Positions 16,334 through 24,577 of a stretch of 56,537 nt of DNA are shown piece by piece. A model generated the notes under the pieces. That model was given only the letters and a program-made list of their open reading frames with translations, had not been told where the DNA came from and ran no database searches. This DNA is from a virus. Position 1 is the first letter of the stretch; every line of letters begins with the position of its first letter. The translations under genes and the position numbers were made by a program. The stretch is taken from IMG/VR virus record IMGVR_UViG_3300036806_000389, positions 1-56,537 of that record. One strand, 5' to 3'.

Positions 16334-16710
16334 GGGGAAATGTCTACGAGAAAGTCTTCGTCCGTTGGAGACACAACGACGGCACCGCCACCGATCAGCT
16401 TCGCGATGAAACGAAACGTGCAGTGCCGCGATGAATGGTCGAACAGCAGCGCGAAGTCCGGGACATAGGCGACGCCGGGCGTCGTCGCGACGACCTTCCG
16501 AAATAGCGCTTGGATGACGGCGAGATTCGGATTCTTGCCGAGAACGTTCTGGAAGTACGGGATGCCCTGGCGGAGGTCGAGGAACCACTCACCCTTGAAA
16601 AACTGGAACCGTGCCGCGATCTTTTGCCGCACGAAAATGGGCCCCTGCGTGAGTGGGGCCGTGCCGTTTTGGATCAGCAGGTCCCCGGCGGGGATCGTCC
16701 GGATGATCAT
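16330..16710 (-). CDS. Baseplate wedge protein, GPW/gp25 family
   Basis: Motifs LTQGPIFVRQKIAARFQFFKG, EWFLDLRQGIPYFQNVLG and the C-terminal TPGVAYVPDFALLF match the gp25/P2 gpW wedge proteins. I chose ATG 16710 (MIIRTIPAGDLLIQNG) because family members begin about ten residues before the DLL motif. ATG 16743 in the same frame is possible and lies just outside the divergent lipoprotein gene. Neither start has a strong ribosome binding site. The protein is lysozyme-like in fold only; it lacks obvious catalysis. Confidence 0.8.
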   Translation of the reverse strand: MIIRTIPAGDLLIQNGTAPLTQGPIFVRQKIAARFQFFKGEWFLDLRQGIPYFQNVLGKNPNLAVIQALFRKVVATTPGVAYVPDFALLFDHSSRHCTFRFIAKLIGGGAVVVSPTDEDFLVDISP

Positions 16711-16762
16711 GACGTCGGATTCCGCGATTGCGTCGCTGCCCATTGGGCAGCATGCTTGATTG

Positions 16763-17443
16763 ATGCGACGCGCGGCGACTTGGGCAATTGTTGCAACCCT
16801 CTTGGTCGGATGCGGCGGCGGTGCTGGCGGCTCGCTATTCACTGCGTCGGCGAGCGCCGAGACAGACGCGGGACGGATCGTCCAACCGGATCCCGGTCAA
16901 CCGGTGTCGGGCGGCGCGCCGACAGCCGTAGCGGGCGACGAAGCCGGTAAGGCAGGAACCGGCGGGAGCAGTGGTGCTGGGGTCCAGCCGGCCGCCAGTG
17001 GCGGTGCCAAAGACGTAGTGATGGGCTCAGCTGACGCTGGCCCGCTCGTCGTGTCGACGGGCGGCGCGTCCGCTGTCTTCGGCTCCGGCTCTCCTGACAG
17101 CGGTACGCCCACTAGCTCGGCCGGCGCGGCTGCGACGGGTACTGGATGCGCCGAAGACGCAGGATTGATGTGGACCGTCTACACGGTCGATCCTGGACAT
17201 TGTCTCGACGCGGGTAGCTCGACGTGGGTGGGTCCCTTCATTTGCAACGATCGAACTCCCGATGATGGCGTGTGCGACTCGGAGTGCAGCGACTATCTAA
17301 ATGTGAAGGTGCCACTCGCGGGGAATGCAGTCCGAATCGCCGTGCTCGTCACGCAAGGCACTGTACGAGAGGGAACGTTTATCGACGGCGATCCAAACTA
17401 CGCTGGTTGGTGTTACACGCAGCTGAGCGGGATCGGGAACTGA
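16763..17443 (+). CDS. Plus-strand lipoprotein moron
   Basis: This is a convincing gene on the opposite strand to the tail operon. A signal peptide (RRAATWAIVATLLVGC) ends in lipobox LVGC. About 110 residues of Ala/Gly/Ser/Thr-rich linker follow. A C-terminal domain has seven cysteines (motifs VDPGHCLDAGSSTW, FICNDRTPDDGVCDSECSDY, YAGWCYTQLSG). Such linker lipoproteins are typical of myxobacterial secretomes. The ATG at 16763 has only a weak ribosome binding site; TTG 16760 is also possible. Its position and orientation suggest a gene expressed from the prophage, possibly affecting the lysogen surface. Function unknown. Confidence 0.7.
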   Translation: MRRAATWAIVATLLVGCGGGAGGSLFTASASAETDAGRIVQPDPGQPVSGGAPTAVAGDEAGKAGTGGSSGAGVQPAASGGAKDVVMGSADAGPLVVSTGGASAVFGSGSPDSGTPTSSAGAAATGTGCAEDAGLMWTVYTVDPGHCLDAGSSTWVGPFICNDRTPDDGVCDSECSDYLNVKVPLAGNAVRIAVLVTQGTVREGTFIDGDPNYAGWCYTQLSGIGN

Positions 17444-17446
17444 GCT

Positions 17447-18151
17447 TCACTCCGCCTTAACCTTCGCCGCTGCGGTGGATGCTGGCGTCGGCGGCGTGGC
17501 ACTGAATGGGACCGTGAATGTTCCCGCGCTACCGGCGACGCCGATGCCTCCCGTCAACGTGGCCTTCACTGCGCCAAGAAAACTAGCGATGTCGGACAGC
17601 CCGGCATCGACCTTCGCCGCGCGCGCCACGAAGTCTGCCGACGCTCCTCCCAGCCGAATCAACGTCGGCCCATCGATCCGCGCCTCGTCGTCGGTGACTG
17701 GAGGATCGAGCGGCTGCGTGTCGGGCCCGATCCCGGGGTAGAACTTCCCGTAGGAGAGATCGTGCCGGCGCAGGTCGCCCGGCTCCGACAAATCCCCGCT
17801 GACGCGCCAGTTACCGTCGGCAGCCTCGGAGAAGATGACGAGCCCCGTGTCGCCTTTGCGAAGCGGAAACTGTAGCGAATACCCGCCACCACGGGGCCAC
17901 GCGACCGGCACGCTCGGGAGCACCGCGTACGTCTCGAGCAGCACCGTACCGTCGCTCACGGGCGCCGGATGCAGCACCAGGAGCTCCACCGTCGCGATCT
18001 GCGTCGCCTTGTCGTACGTGAGAATGCGACCGGGCAGCGCCGTGTGCACGTCGAGTAGACGCGAGTCGATCGCTTCGCGGATGAGTTCGGCGAACGTCGG
18101 GTTGCCCGCGAGCGGCGGCGGTGAAGCTCGCTTCCTTGGTCGTGCCGCCAT
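17447..18151 (-). CDS. Baseplate spike protein, Gp138 N-terminal domain type
   Basis: The 234-residue protein shows the Gp138/gpV-like N-terminal OB fold. Motifs are LPGRILTYDKATQIATVELLV, VPVAWPRGGGYSLQFPLRKGD, LVIFSEAADGNWRVSGD and RRHDLSYGKFYPGIGP. A short C-terminal beta part rich in Gly/Ala/Thr could form the needle. These proteins puncture the outer membrane. It overlaps the hub gene by TGATG. The stop is 3 bases past the convergent moron's stop. Confidence 0.8.
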   Translation of the reverse strand: MAARPRKRASPPPLAGNPTFAELIREAIDSRLLDVHTALPGRILTYDKATQIATVELLVLHPAPVSDGTVLLETYAVLPSVPVAWPRGGGYSLQFPLRKGDTGLVIFSEAADGNWRVSGDLSEPGDLRRHDLSYGKFYPGIGPDTQPLDPPVTDDEARIDGPTLIRLGGASADFVARAAKVDAGLSDIASFLGAVKATLTGGIGVAGSAGTFTVPFSATPPTPASTAAAKVKAE

Positions 18152-19056
18152 CAGTACCTTTGCGCCTGAAAGTCGATGAACCAGTTCGTTGCGGCGGTGT
18201 CTCCGGACCAGACGGCCTTCTGGATTCGGTACGTGCCCTTGATTCGCTCCGCGTCGACAGTGACGAGCGCGCCGATCCGCACGTCGGGAATCATGAGCAT
18301 ACGCGCCGTGAGTAGACCGTTGTTGTCGACGGTCGGAGAGTCGACGAGCCCGGTGTCTCGAGTGAGACGAAGAGCCTGGCCACCGATCGCCGCGCCGATG
18401 TCCGTGAACTGGAGCGCTCCGTCTTGGACGGTGACTTCGAGCTGCGCGGAGCGAGCGAAGTCAGTGAGCTGCCGCGACGCAGCCGCCGAGACTACGCAGC
18501 CGATCGGGTAGATGGCCGATCCGGCCTGCTGCAACTTCGAGACGACCTTCGAAAGGTTGCCTTCGCCGACGCCGAGCGCGCGCACGATGGCACGGAGCGC
18601 CGTGTCGATGCTGGTCTTGGGCCCGTAGGAGACGTGGAGGCGAGCGTTCTGCCACGCCTTCTCACCGTCGCCCGAGGAGAGCTGAGTCACCCAGTCCGGG
18701 CCATCGCGAACGGTCTGCACCGTGCGCAGGTCGCCGAGCCAAACGAGCGAAGTGCCGGATGCATATCCAGCCTCGATGCGGCACGGGATTCCCTTCGTCG
18801 CTAGCGCCGCCTTCTGCGCCTTCGTGGTCTTCGCGCCCGCGACGCCCGAGAGAGACTTGCCCTTCGGTCGCTGCCCGAGCTGCTCGAGCTGAGCCTGGTG
18901 GTCCTGCGTCAGATTGTAGATGACGAGGTCGCAGGTGTTCGGCTCCGGCTTGATGCTCTTTTCGATCTTGAATTCGCAGTCGAGCGCGTCGAACTCGATC
19001 GTGTCGACGGTGACTTTGACGCGACGATCGAAGAGCGCGATCGGACTCTGCGTCAC
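18151..19056 (-). CDS. Baseplate hub protein (gpD/gp27-like)
   Basis: The motif EKSIKPEPNTCDLVIYNLT at residues 32-50 is characteristic of hub proteins in compact contractile tails. It is followed by AGYASGTSLVWLGDLRTVQTV and a C-terminal domain ending in RIKGTYRIQKAVWSGD. The 301-residue length and place directly before the spike agree with the hub, which carries the spike and interacts with the tube end. Assignment to gpD/gp27 is by fold analogy. Confidence 0.75.
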   Translation of the reverse strand: MTQSPIALFDRRVKVTVDTIEFDALDCEFKIEKSIKPEPNTCDLVIYNLTQDHQAQLEQLGQRPKGKSLSGVAGAKTTKAQKAALATKGIPCRIEAGYASGTSLVWLGDLRTVQTVRDGPDWVTQLSSGDGEKAWQNARLHVSYGPKTSIDTALRAIVRALGVGEGNLSKVVSKLQQAGSAIYPIGCVVSAAASRQLTDFARSAQLEVTVQDGALQFTDIGAAIGGQALRLTRDTGLVDSPTVDNNGLLTARMLMIPDVRIGALVTVDAERIKGTYRIQKAVWSGDTAATNWFIDFQAQRY

Positions 19057-19406
19057 AGGGCCTCGATGGCGGCGAAGTCGGTGCTCTCGAAGTAGGTGAG
19101 TTCCACGCGCTGGCCGACGCCGAGCTCGTCAAGGCCGGCCGGTGATCCGTCACCGGTAAGGTCAGCCGCCATGAGCTCTCCGGGCGGCATGTCCGCGTTC
19201 CAACGGTAGTGCCGGAGCAAGGGCCAGTTCGAGACGAGCGTGATTCCCGAACGTATCGGGTTGTCCTCGTCGTCGTTGATGTCGAGGTGCCAGAGCTCTT
19301 CGCGCTGATTCCACGACAGATGAAAGACGAAATCCCTACCTTCCAGCCGAACCTTGAAGATCTGAAAAGGTACCGACGGGGTGGTAGGGACGAGCAGCGT
19401 GGCCAT
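19053..19406 (-). CDS. Baseplate plug protein (cyanophage Pam3 gp18-like)
   Basis: The 117-residue protein has the pattern of the Pam3 gp18/DUF6983 plug family: VPFQIFKVRLEGRDFVFHL, an aromatic LSWNQREELWHLDINDDE, and RSGITLVSNWPLLRHYRWN. In Pam3 this protein plugs the hub. The start overlaps the preceding region by position (stop at 19053 over the hub start at 19056). It lies between Dit-like and hub genes, as in other short contractile tails. The match is from memory of the family pattern. Confidence 0.7.
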   Translation of the reverse strand: MATLLVPTTPSVPFQIFKVRLEGRDFVFHLSWNQREELWHLDINDDEDNPIRSGITLVSNWPLLRHYRWNADMPPGELMAADLTGDGSPAGLDELGVGQRVELTYFESTDFAAIEAL

Positions 19407-19421
19407 TTGATTTGGCGGGGA

Positions 19422-20225
19422 TTACGGCGCGCCGGAAAGGTCACCCGTCTGCTGGTGTAGGAGCGACTCCTTCTGAGCCGCATTCGGGTCGTCTTTCGTC
19501 GACTGCGAGCCGAGGCTCTTGGTCGATGCTCCGCGGGCTTCAGCTGGCTGCGGCGATTGCACCGTCTGCGACTGGGCGATCCGAATCCGGCGAAGGTCGA
19601 TCGAGAACTTCGTGGCCGTTCCGTCACCGGTCACGCGAGGCTTCGCGATCCGCTCGATGAGCATGTCGAAGTATTCGCGCTGGCTCGACTCGACAGTCAC
19701 GAGCGCGCGCGACGTACGCGCATCGAGAAGCTTCTGATACGCGATCCGCACACGGTCGCGGCTTGTCGGCGATTGCAGCGCATGAGCGGCGACGTTCACC
19801 GTGGTCGGAGCAGGCGCACGAAGCACCTGTGCCGTGCGGTTCGGTCCGCCGGTGATCAGGTTTCCCACCGCTTGCACGCCTGCTTGCAGGAGTCCTGACT
19901 CGGAGATTTCTAGGGGCGGATCCGGTACGTCGAGTTCGATGGAATCGTTCGAGTAGTCGCCCATCTGCTTCGCCTGCAGATTCACCGGCGAATCGACGTG
20001 GTCGTCTTCTGGAGTCAGGTTGCCCTTGTGAGGCGTGTTGGTGATGTACCCCTCGATCGTGATTCGTTCCGGCTCATCGCGCGCGTGGTCGACGATGTTC
20101 GCGCCTTGCTCGACGGGATGGTCGGTGATCGTGAGCGAGTCCTGTGGATCCTCCGACGTAGTCGCGTCGAACTTCACCACGATCAGGTCGCCTGTGTTCG
20201 GGTCGTCCCAGAAAAGACTGGACAT
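19422..20225 (-). CDS. Dit-like phage tail protein
   Basis: The first 75 residues show the Dit-like N-terminal pattern: VVKFDATTSEDPQDSLTITD, HPVEQGANIVDHARDEPERI, IEGYITNTPHKG. Another strand region at 155-215 (RIAYQKLLDARTSRALVTV) is followed by a disordered tail rich in Gln/Ser. Dit proteins form the hub ring between tube and spike. It follows the tape measure gene by 6 bases. The family match to the N-terminal domain is fairly clear; the rest is less certain. Confidence 0.75.
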   Translation of the reverse strand: MSSLFWDDPNTGDLIVVKFDATTSEDPQDSLTITDHPVEQGANIVDHARDEPERITIEGYITNTPHKGNLTPEDDHVDSPVNLQAKQMGDYSNDSIELDVPDPPLEISESGLLQAGVQAVGNLITGGPNRTAQVLRAPAPTTVNVAAHALQSPTSRDRVRIAYQKLLDARTSRALVTVESSQREYFDMLIERIAKPRVTGDGTATKFSIDLRRIRIAQSQTVQSPQPAEARGASTKSLGSQSTKDDPNAAQKESLLHQQTGDLSGAP

Positions 20226-20231
20226 TGTCCT

Positions 20232-22016
20232 CTATCCAGCCTGCGGGACGAGCGCCGCTCGAGCGGAGCGCAGGTCGACGGTCTGTTGCGTTGCGTGCCC
20301 TGTAGCTTCGGCGACGTCGTGCGCGAGGTCCTCGGGAGTTCCGGGCGGCACCGTCACGTTGTTCGTGATCTTGTTCGTGGTGTTGACGGTCGTGGTCACC
20401 TTGCTGACGGGAGCAGTGGCGACTGCTGCGGGCGCGCCTACAGGTCCAGCGTTGTTCAGCGCGTCCCGATACTGCTTGTCGATATCGGCGCCTGGCCCCT
20501 TCTGGTCCTTCAAGTTCTTCAGGAACGGGATCGAGTCGAGCCACGACGTCGGACCACCCTGCACCGGCGCGTTCGGCGTCGGAAGCTGAGGGAGCCCGTT
20601 CTTCCGTCGGTACTCCTCGTCGATGGCCGGTGCGGGGCCGATGCGATTGCGAAGTGCGGCGAGGCCCGGAATAGAGTTCAGGAAGCTGTCGGCGTTCTTT
20701 TGATCCGGATCTTGCGTCCGATCGACGTCAGCCTGCGTTTTCGGCGCGCCCGTGTCGGCGTCGAATCCTTGACCCGTCAGCAGTCGCTTGAGTGCCGCGG
20801 AAAGCTTGTGCGCGAAGTCACCGGGAGCGATCAGCAGGTCCGTCCAGAACTGCGACCAGTCGGACAGTGCGCCGTCGCCGAAGATGAACTTCCAGAACGT
20901 GCCGTTGCGTAGCCCGTTGAACGCGATGTCCATCGAGTCGAGGAACCGCTTCGGGTCGCCGCCGATCTCTCCGAAGAGCCAGTCGACCGACGACTTTACG
21001 TCATCGACGAACTTGCGGACCTTCGCCGAAGTTCCCTTCCCGAAGAAGCGCTCGAGCAGATCGCCCGTGACGCTCTTGCCTCCCGCGAGGAACGTGAGCA
21101 CGTCCTCGAGCAGCAGGAACGGGATGATGGTCTTGAAGACCGCGCCTCCGAGCACCCGCAGAATTCCGGACAGTCCGCCGAGCTTCCCGCTCAAGGCGAA
21201 TACTCCGCGACCCGTGAGCGCGATGAGAGCGGCTTTGAACGCCTCGCTGTTCTTCAGCGAAGCAACCAGCCATTTGGTGAACTTGATGCCTTCCTCGGTG
21301 ATCTCGACGAGCTCTGGCAGCATTGGCCCGAGCGCCTGAATGACGATCCCCTTGAGGCCCTTTTTCAGCCTGTCGAGATTGTGGAGGATGTCCTCCGAGT
21401 TCTCGATGAACGCGTCGTCCATCCCGAAGCCGAGTTCCTCGACTTCGCCGGTGAGCTCCTTGATGCCGTCGCCGCCCTTGAGCAGCAACGGGAGCAGTCG
21501 CGCGTAGCTGCGTCCAAATACCTGGCTCGCGACGCCGGCGCGTTCGGTCGGGTTCTTGATGTCGGCGATCTTCGCCGCGACATCCGTGAAGACCTCGCCC
21601 GTCGTGCGCGCGTGGCCCTGGCTGTCCTTGAGGTCGACACCGAGCTTCTTGAACGCCGTACCCGCGCCCGCTGCTCCCTTGCCGCCCGCTCCCGCCGCTT
21701 CCCTCTGGAGGCGGGCGAGCGCCGAGTGGAGCTCGTCGACGCCTACTCCCGATTGCGTGGCGGCATGGTCGAGACCTTGGATCTCGTCGGTCGTAAGACC
21801 GAGCGCGATCGCCGTGACCTTCGCCTGCTCGGCCGACTCGAGGAGTTCCTTTCCGAACTCGATGACCTTCTCGGTCGCGAAGGCGCCGATCGCTACTTCG
21901 CCAAGCTCCTTGAGCTTGCCGATCGCCGATTCGACCTTCGAATGGCCCTTGTCGAGCTCCTTCGAATCGAACTCGACGCCGAATCGAGCGAGTATTTCGC
22001 GCAGTGCCGACGACAT
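20232..22016 (-). CDS. Tail tape measure protein
   Basis: The 594-residue protein is long and helical, with alternating coiled-coil and hydrophobic stretches. It starts with a helix pattern common to tape measures (SKVESAIGKLKELGEVAIGA) and has hydrophobic runs at about 260-320 (IIPFLLLEDVLTFLAGG). The C-terminal third is Pro/Gln-rich with repeated SFLNSIPGLAALRN-like and SWLDSIPFLKNLKD-like segments. By the usual relation of about 1.5 angstrom per residue, the tail would be roughly 90 nm. It follows the two-frame chaperone, the standard order. Confidence 0.85.
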   Translation of the reverse strand: MSSALREILARFGVEFDSKELDKGHSKVESAIGKLKELGEVAIGAFATEKVIEFGKELLESAEQAKVTAIALGLTTDEIQGLDHAATQSGVGVDELHSALARLQREAAGAGGKGAAGAGTAFKKLGVDLKDSQGHARTTGEVFTDVAAKIADIKNPTERAGVASQVFGRSYARLLPLLLKGGDGIKELTGEVEELGFGMDDAFIENSEDILHNLDRLKKGLKGIVIQALGPMLPELVEITEEGIKFTKWLVASLKNSEAFKAALIALTGRGVFALSGKLGGLSGILRVLGGAVFKTIIPFLLLEDVLTFLAGGKSVTGDLLERFFGKGTSAKVRKFVDDVKSSVDWLFGEIGGDPKRFLDSMDIAFNGLRNGTFWKFIFGDGALSDWSQFWTDLLIAPGDFAHKLSAALKRLLTGQGFDADTGAPKTQADVDRTQDPDQKNADSFLNSIPGLAALRNRIGPAPAIDEEYRRKNGLPQLPTPNAPVQGGPTSWLDSIPFLKNLKDQKGPGADIDKQYRDALNNAGPVGAPAAVATAPVSKVTTTVNTTNKITNNVTVPPGTPEDLAHDVAEATGHATQQTVDLRSARAALVPQAG

Positions 22017-22026
22017 GGTTCCGCGC

Positions 22027-22277
22027 CTACTCGTTTCTCATTCGCTCGTGTTTCCGCGCATCTAGCTCGTCCACTACGTCGAGCGCCATGTGCGCGTTGA
22101 CGAGGTCAGCGAGGCTCCACTGCTGCTGAATCTCGTAGAGCGTCGCCTTGGTTCGCTCGTGAATCGCGACGCGCCAGATGAACCAAGGCAGCCCCGCCGG
22201 AACCTCTACGGCGACGGCGCCTTCGTTGCGATCCTTTGGGCGCCTTGCTTCTGCTTGGCGCCGGCGATCCATCTGGA
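22027..22277 (-). CDS. Frame -1 extension of tail assembly chaperone (T part)
   Basis: This segment has no good start of its own. It is read after a -1 shift from the upstream frame at 22278-22284. The extension adds about 83 residues (motifs VPAGLPWFIWRVAIHERTK, QQQWSLADLVNAHMAL) and ends 11 bases before the tape measure start. The joined product would be about 211 residues, comparable to lambda gpGT or P2 E+E'. The extended chaperone is thought to recruit tail tube protein to the tape measure. Confidence 0.7.
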
Positions 22278-22661
22278 TAAAAAATCCGCGAAGTTCACCT
22301 TCAGGCACGCGAGCACCCAGGACGTCCAATGGAGGTAGCGACCCGCGAAATGGTCGTCGTACATCTCGCCGGACATCTCGACCCAGAGCTGCGCGCCGCC
22401 GGCGCTCGCCCCGATTCGACACGTCTTCGCAAAGACGCGGCTCAGACGCTGCATCGTTCCCGTCGGAAGCGCGGAGAGCGACTTGAAGATGAGCGCCGCG
22501 ACCAGCTCTTCGGCGCCTCCGGATGCCGGTGCATCGCCCGCGAAAGCTTTCTGAGCGACGTTGACCAGCTCCTCGTAGAGAGCGAGTCCTTCGTCCGTCG
22601 GAAGAGGGGTGATCTCGTACGACGTGTCGTCGACCTGCACTACCTGCGCGACACGGGCCAT
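22206..22661 (-). CDS. Tail assembly chaperone (G part, zero frame)
   Basis: The 151-residue zero-frame product is helical, with motifs VVQVDDTSYEITPLPTDEGL, VAALIFKSLSALPTGTMQRL and GRYLHWTSWVLACLKVNFAD. Its place between tail tube and tape measure is that of the G-type chaperone. The frame continues 24 codons past the slip site, so both short and extended forms would be made. It starts at ATG 22661 in a TAATG overlap with the tube gene. Confidence 0.75.
   Translation of the reverse strand: MARVAQVVQVDDTSYEITPLPTDEGLALYEELVNVAQKAFAGDAPASGGAEELVAALIFKSLSALPTGTMQRLSRVFAKTCRIGASAGGAQLWVEMSGEMYDDHFAGRYLHWTSWVLACLKVNFADFLSRWIAGAKQKQGAQRIATKAPSP
22278..22284 (-). promoter_or_regulatory. Programmed -1 frameshift slippery site TTTTTTA
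   Basis: On the minus strand the heptamer T TTT TTA lies in exact zero-frame register (codons TTT at 22283-22281 and TTA at 22280-22278). The -1 frame is then open to 22027. It is followed within a few bases by a short ATCC/GGAT stem. The position, near the end of the chaperone frame and before the tape measure, is the classic one. Confidence 0.75.
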
Positions 22662-23089
22662 TAGTGCGACCCGACGAAGCGAACGTTAGGCCCGACGATG
22701 AACTCCCAGGTGACGTCGTCGGCTTCTGCGCCGACCTTCTCGTCAGGGAGCTTGGTCAGCATCGCGGCGACGCCGACCATCTTTGAGGTGCCTTTGCGGT
22801 CTTCGTACGCCAGAGGACCGGGCAAGCCGTCGGCCGCCTGGCTCGCGTTGTAGTATGCCGAGAGCAGCGCGTTCGTCTTCGACGTCTGCAGGTACGTCGC
22901 CTTGATGCGTGTGACTCCCTGCGGCTTCTGGTTGAACGCGACCTCGCCGTCCAATCCAACGACGGTCGTGACCGATTCCTCCTCTTGCGTGATCTCGAGG
23001 AATCCGCCCTTGCCTAGGCCCTGCGTGCAGTCGATGCCGGCGAAGTTGAAGGTCCAGACGTATCCGGCCCAAACGGTGCTTCTTTGCAT
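22661..23089 (-). CDS. Tail tube protein (DUF3277/KPP10-like)
   Basis: The 142-residue protein has the look of the DUF3277 tail tube family: an N-terminal VWAGYVWTFNFAGI, then FLEITQEEESVTTVVGLDG and EVAFNQKPQGVTRIKATYLQ, ending in TWEFIVGPNVRFVG. It sits between the sheath and the chaperone, the conserved order. Tube proteins stack to form the inner channel. No contrary signs. Confidence 0.8.
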   Translation of the reverse strand: MQRSTVWAGYVWTFNFAGIDCTQGLGKGGFLEITQEEESVTTVVGLDGEVAFNQKPQGVTRIKATYLQTSKTNALLSAYYNASQAADGLPGPLAYEDRKGTSKMVGVAAMLTKLPDEKVGAEADDVTWEFIVGPNVRFVGSH

Positions 23090-23181
23090 GGTGTGCCGAT
23101 CCGTTTGCGGGCGAGAGCTCGCGTTCTTCGCCGACGCGGAATGCGCGGACGGAAACGCGGGCGCGACGCGCCGCTATGGCT

Positions 23182-24507
23182 TCAGACTGTGATGGTCCCG
23201 TCGACGCTGACGCTGTGGAGCGCGCCGCTCAGACGGTAGTGGTACTTGAACCCTGGAGCTTTTCGCTGCGCTCGATTCGACGCGCCGATCGCGGCGAGCG
23301 TCGGAACGGTGACCGTCGGCGGGTCGTCCACCCCGTCGATGCCGTCGGCGACTACGCCCTTCTGGAGTGAACCCTCGAGCACGAGACCTACGCGGGACAA
23401 TCCCTTGCTCGTGAACGGTTCCTTCGGGAGGCCCTGCAGCTCCTGGAAGATGTCGAAGTCGATCGTCGACGTCTCGAAGTCGATGAACCGCGTCGAGTCG
23501 AAGTAGCGGCCGCTGCCGGCCTTGCCCTCCCAGAAGATCGGCGTGCCGTGCGACTTGACGTAGATGTTGCCGTTTTTCGCGTCGATCGCGGACTTCACCG
23601 AGCTCGGGATCACGTCGAACGTCACCGTCGCGACGGTCTTGAACGCCCAAGTCTCGGCGCCAGGATCGACGGCCAGGCGCCCCGCCATGATGCCCGCTGC
23701 GAGCCATTCCGTTCCGCCGAGTTGCGTGTGGTACGCGACGCCGGTGCGCGTGTACGACGCGGCCTGGATCGCGAACATGACGTCCGTCGTCGAAGCCGGA
23801 TCTCCGCATGCCGAGTCTGAAGATTGAGCGACGCCGATCGCGGTCTTCGGCTCCATCGCGGCGGCGAGCAACAGCGCAGTAGCCTTGCTGTGCGAGTCGC
23901 ACACGACGGCGCCGTAATAGCTCGTGTCCTGCCCGTCGAGCTCATGGTCGATCGCGGCGATCGTGTCGTCGGTCGTCGTGTCCGCAGTCGTGTCGGCGAA
24001 GTTGAGCCACTGCCCCGGATTCACGTCCACCGGTGCGCCGGCGACGTCGGCGGTCACGGTGACGAGCGTGCTCGATGCGGTCGAAGCCACTCCCGCCAGG
24101 GCCGTGATGATCGTCGATAGAGCGGTGCACACGGTCGCAACCGTCGCCGATCCCGGCACTGTGTACGTGAACGGTTGGCCGTTGATCGTGCCAGCGTAGA
24201 TCGCGCCCTGGGTGGTGTTTGTGGGCCCGAGCGTGAACGTCTGCGTGAGCGCCGCCGCCCTCCGGCCGATCATGATCTGCGTCGGCGACGGCTGCTGACT
24301 GAGCGCAGTGCTTGCCGCTCGGTAGAGGTAGTCGTCCGTGGCGAACCCGTCGTCGATCAGCTCGTCGAGGCCCGAGTAGAGCTTCGAGAATCGATCGGTC
24401 CACACGGTGTGAAAGCCGATCAGGAGCGGAATGCCGAAGCTCGGGCGCGTCGGCTCGACGTCGGTGATGGTGTTCGTAACCTGGACGATTTCGTCGACTG
24501 AGCTCAT
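23182..24507 (-). CDS. Tail sheath protein (DUF3383)
   Basis: The 441-residue protein fits DUF3383, the contractile sheath of Pam3- and Bcep-like phages. It has an N-terminal strand (SVDEIVQVTNTITDVEPTRP), a surface insert rich in Thr/Ala at about 95-185 (TYTVPGSATVATVCTAL), and a conserved C-terminal core (VATVTFDVIPSSVKSAIDAK, GSGRYFDSTRFIDFETSTI). Presence of a sheath makes this a myovirus. The start ATG 24507 has only a modest ribosome binding site. A hairpin lies in the 70-base gap before it. Confidence 0.85.
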   Translation of the reverse strand: MSSVDEIVQVTNTITDVEPTRPSFGIPLLIGFHTVWTDRFSKLYSGLDELIDDGFATDDYLYRAASTALSQQPSPTQIMIGRRAAALTQTFTLGPTNTTQGAIYAGTINGQPFTYTVPGSATVATVCTALSTIITALAGVASTASSTLVTVTADVAGAPVDVNPGQWLNFADTTADTTTDDTIAAIDHELDGQDTSYYGAVVCDSHSKATALLLAAAMEPKTAIGVAQSSDSACGDPASTTDVMFAIQAASYTRTGVAYHTQLGGTEWLAAGIMAGRLAVDPGAETWAFKTVATVTFDVIPSSVKSAIDAKNGNIYVKSHGTPIFWEGKAGSGRYFDSTRFIDFETSTIDFDIFQELQGLPKEPFTSKGLSRVGLVLEGSLQKGVVADGIDGVDDPPTVTVPTLAAIGASNRAQRKAPGFKYHYRLSGALHSVSVDGTITV

Positions 24508-24547
24508 TTGGCGTAGCTCTCCCTTCCGCGGGCTAACCGCGAAGGAC

Positions 24548-24565
24548 GCCCGCTCTCACGCGGGC
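24548..24565 (-). other. Intergenic hairpin before the sheath gene
   Basis: GCCCGC and GCGGGC form a 6-bp stem over a 6-base loop in the 70-base gap between neck and sheath genes. There is no T run on the minus strand, so it is not an intrinsic terminator. An RNA processing or pausing site is possible. Confidence 0.35.
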
Positions 24566-24577
24566 TGGTGGGGCGCG

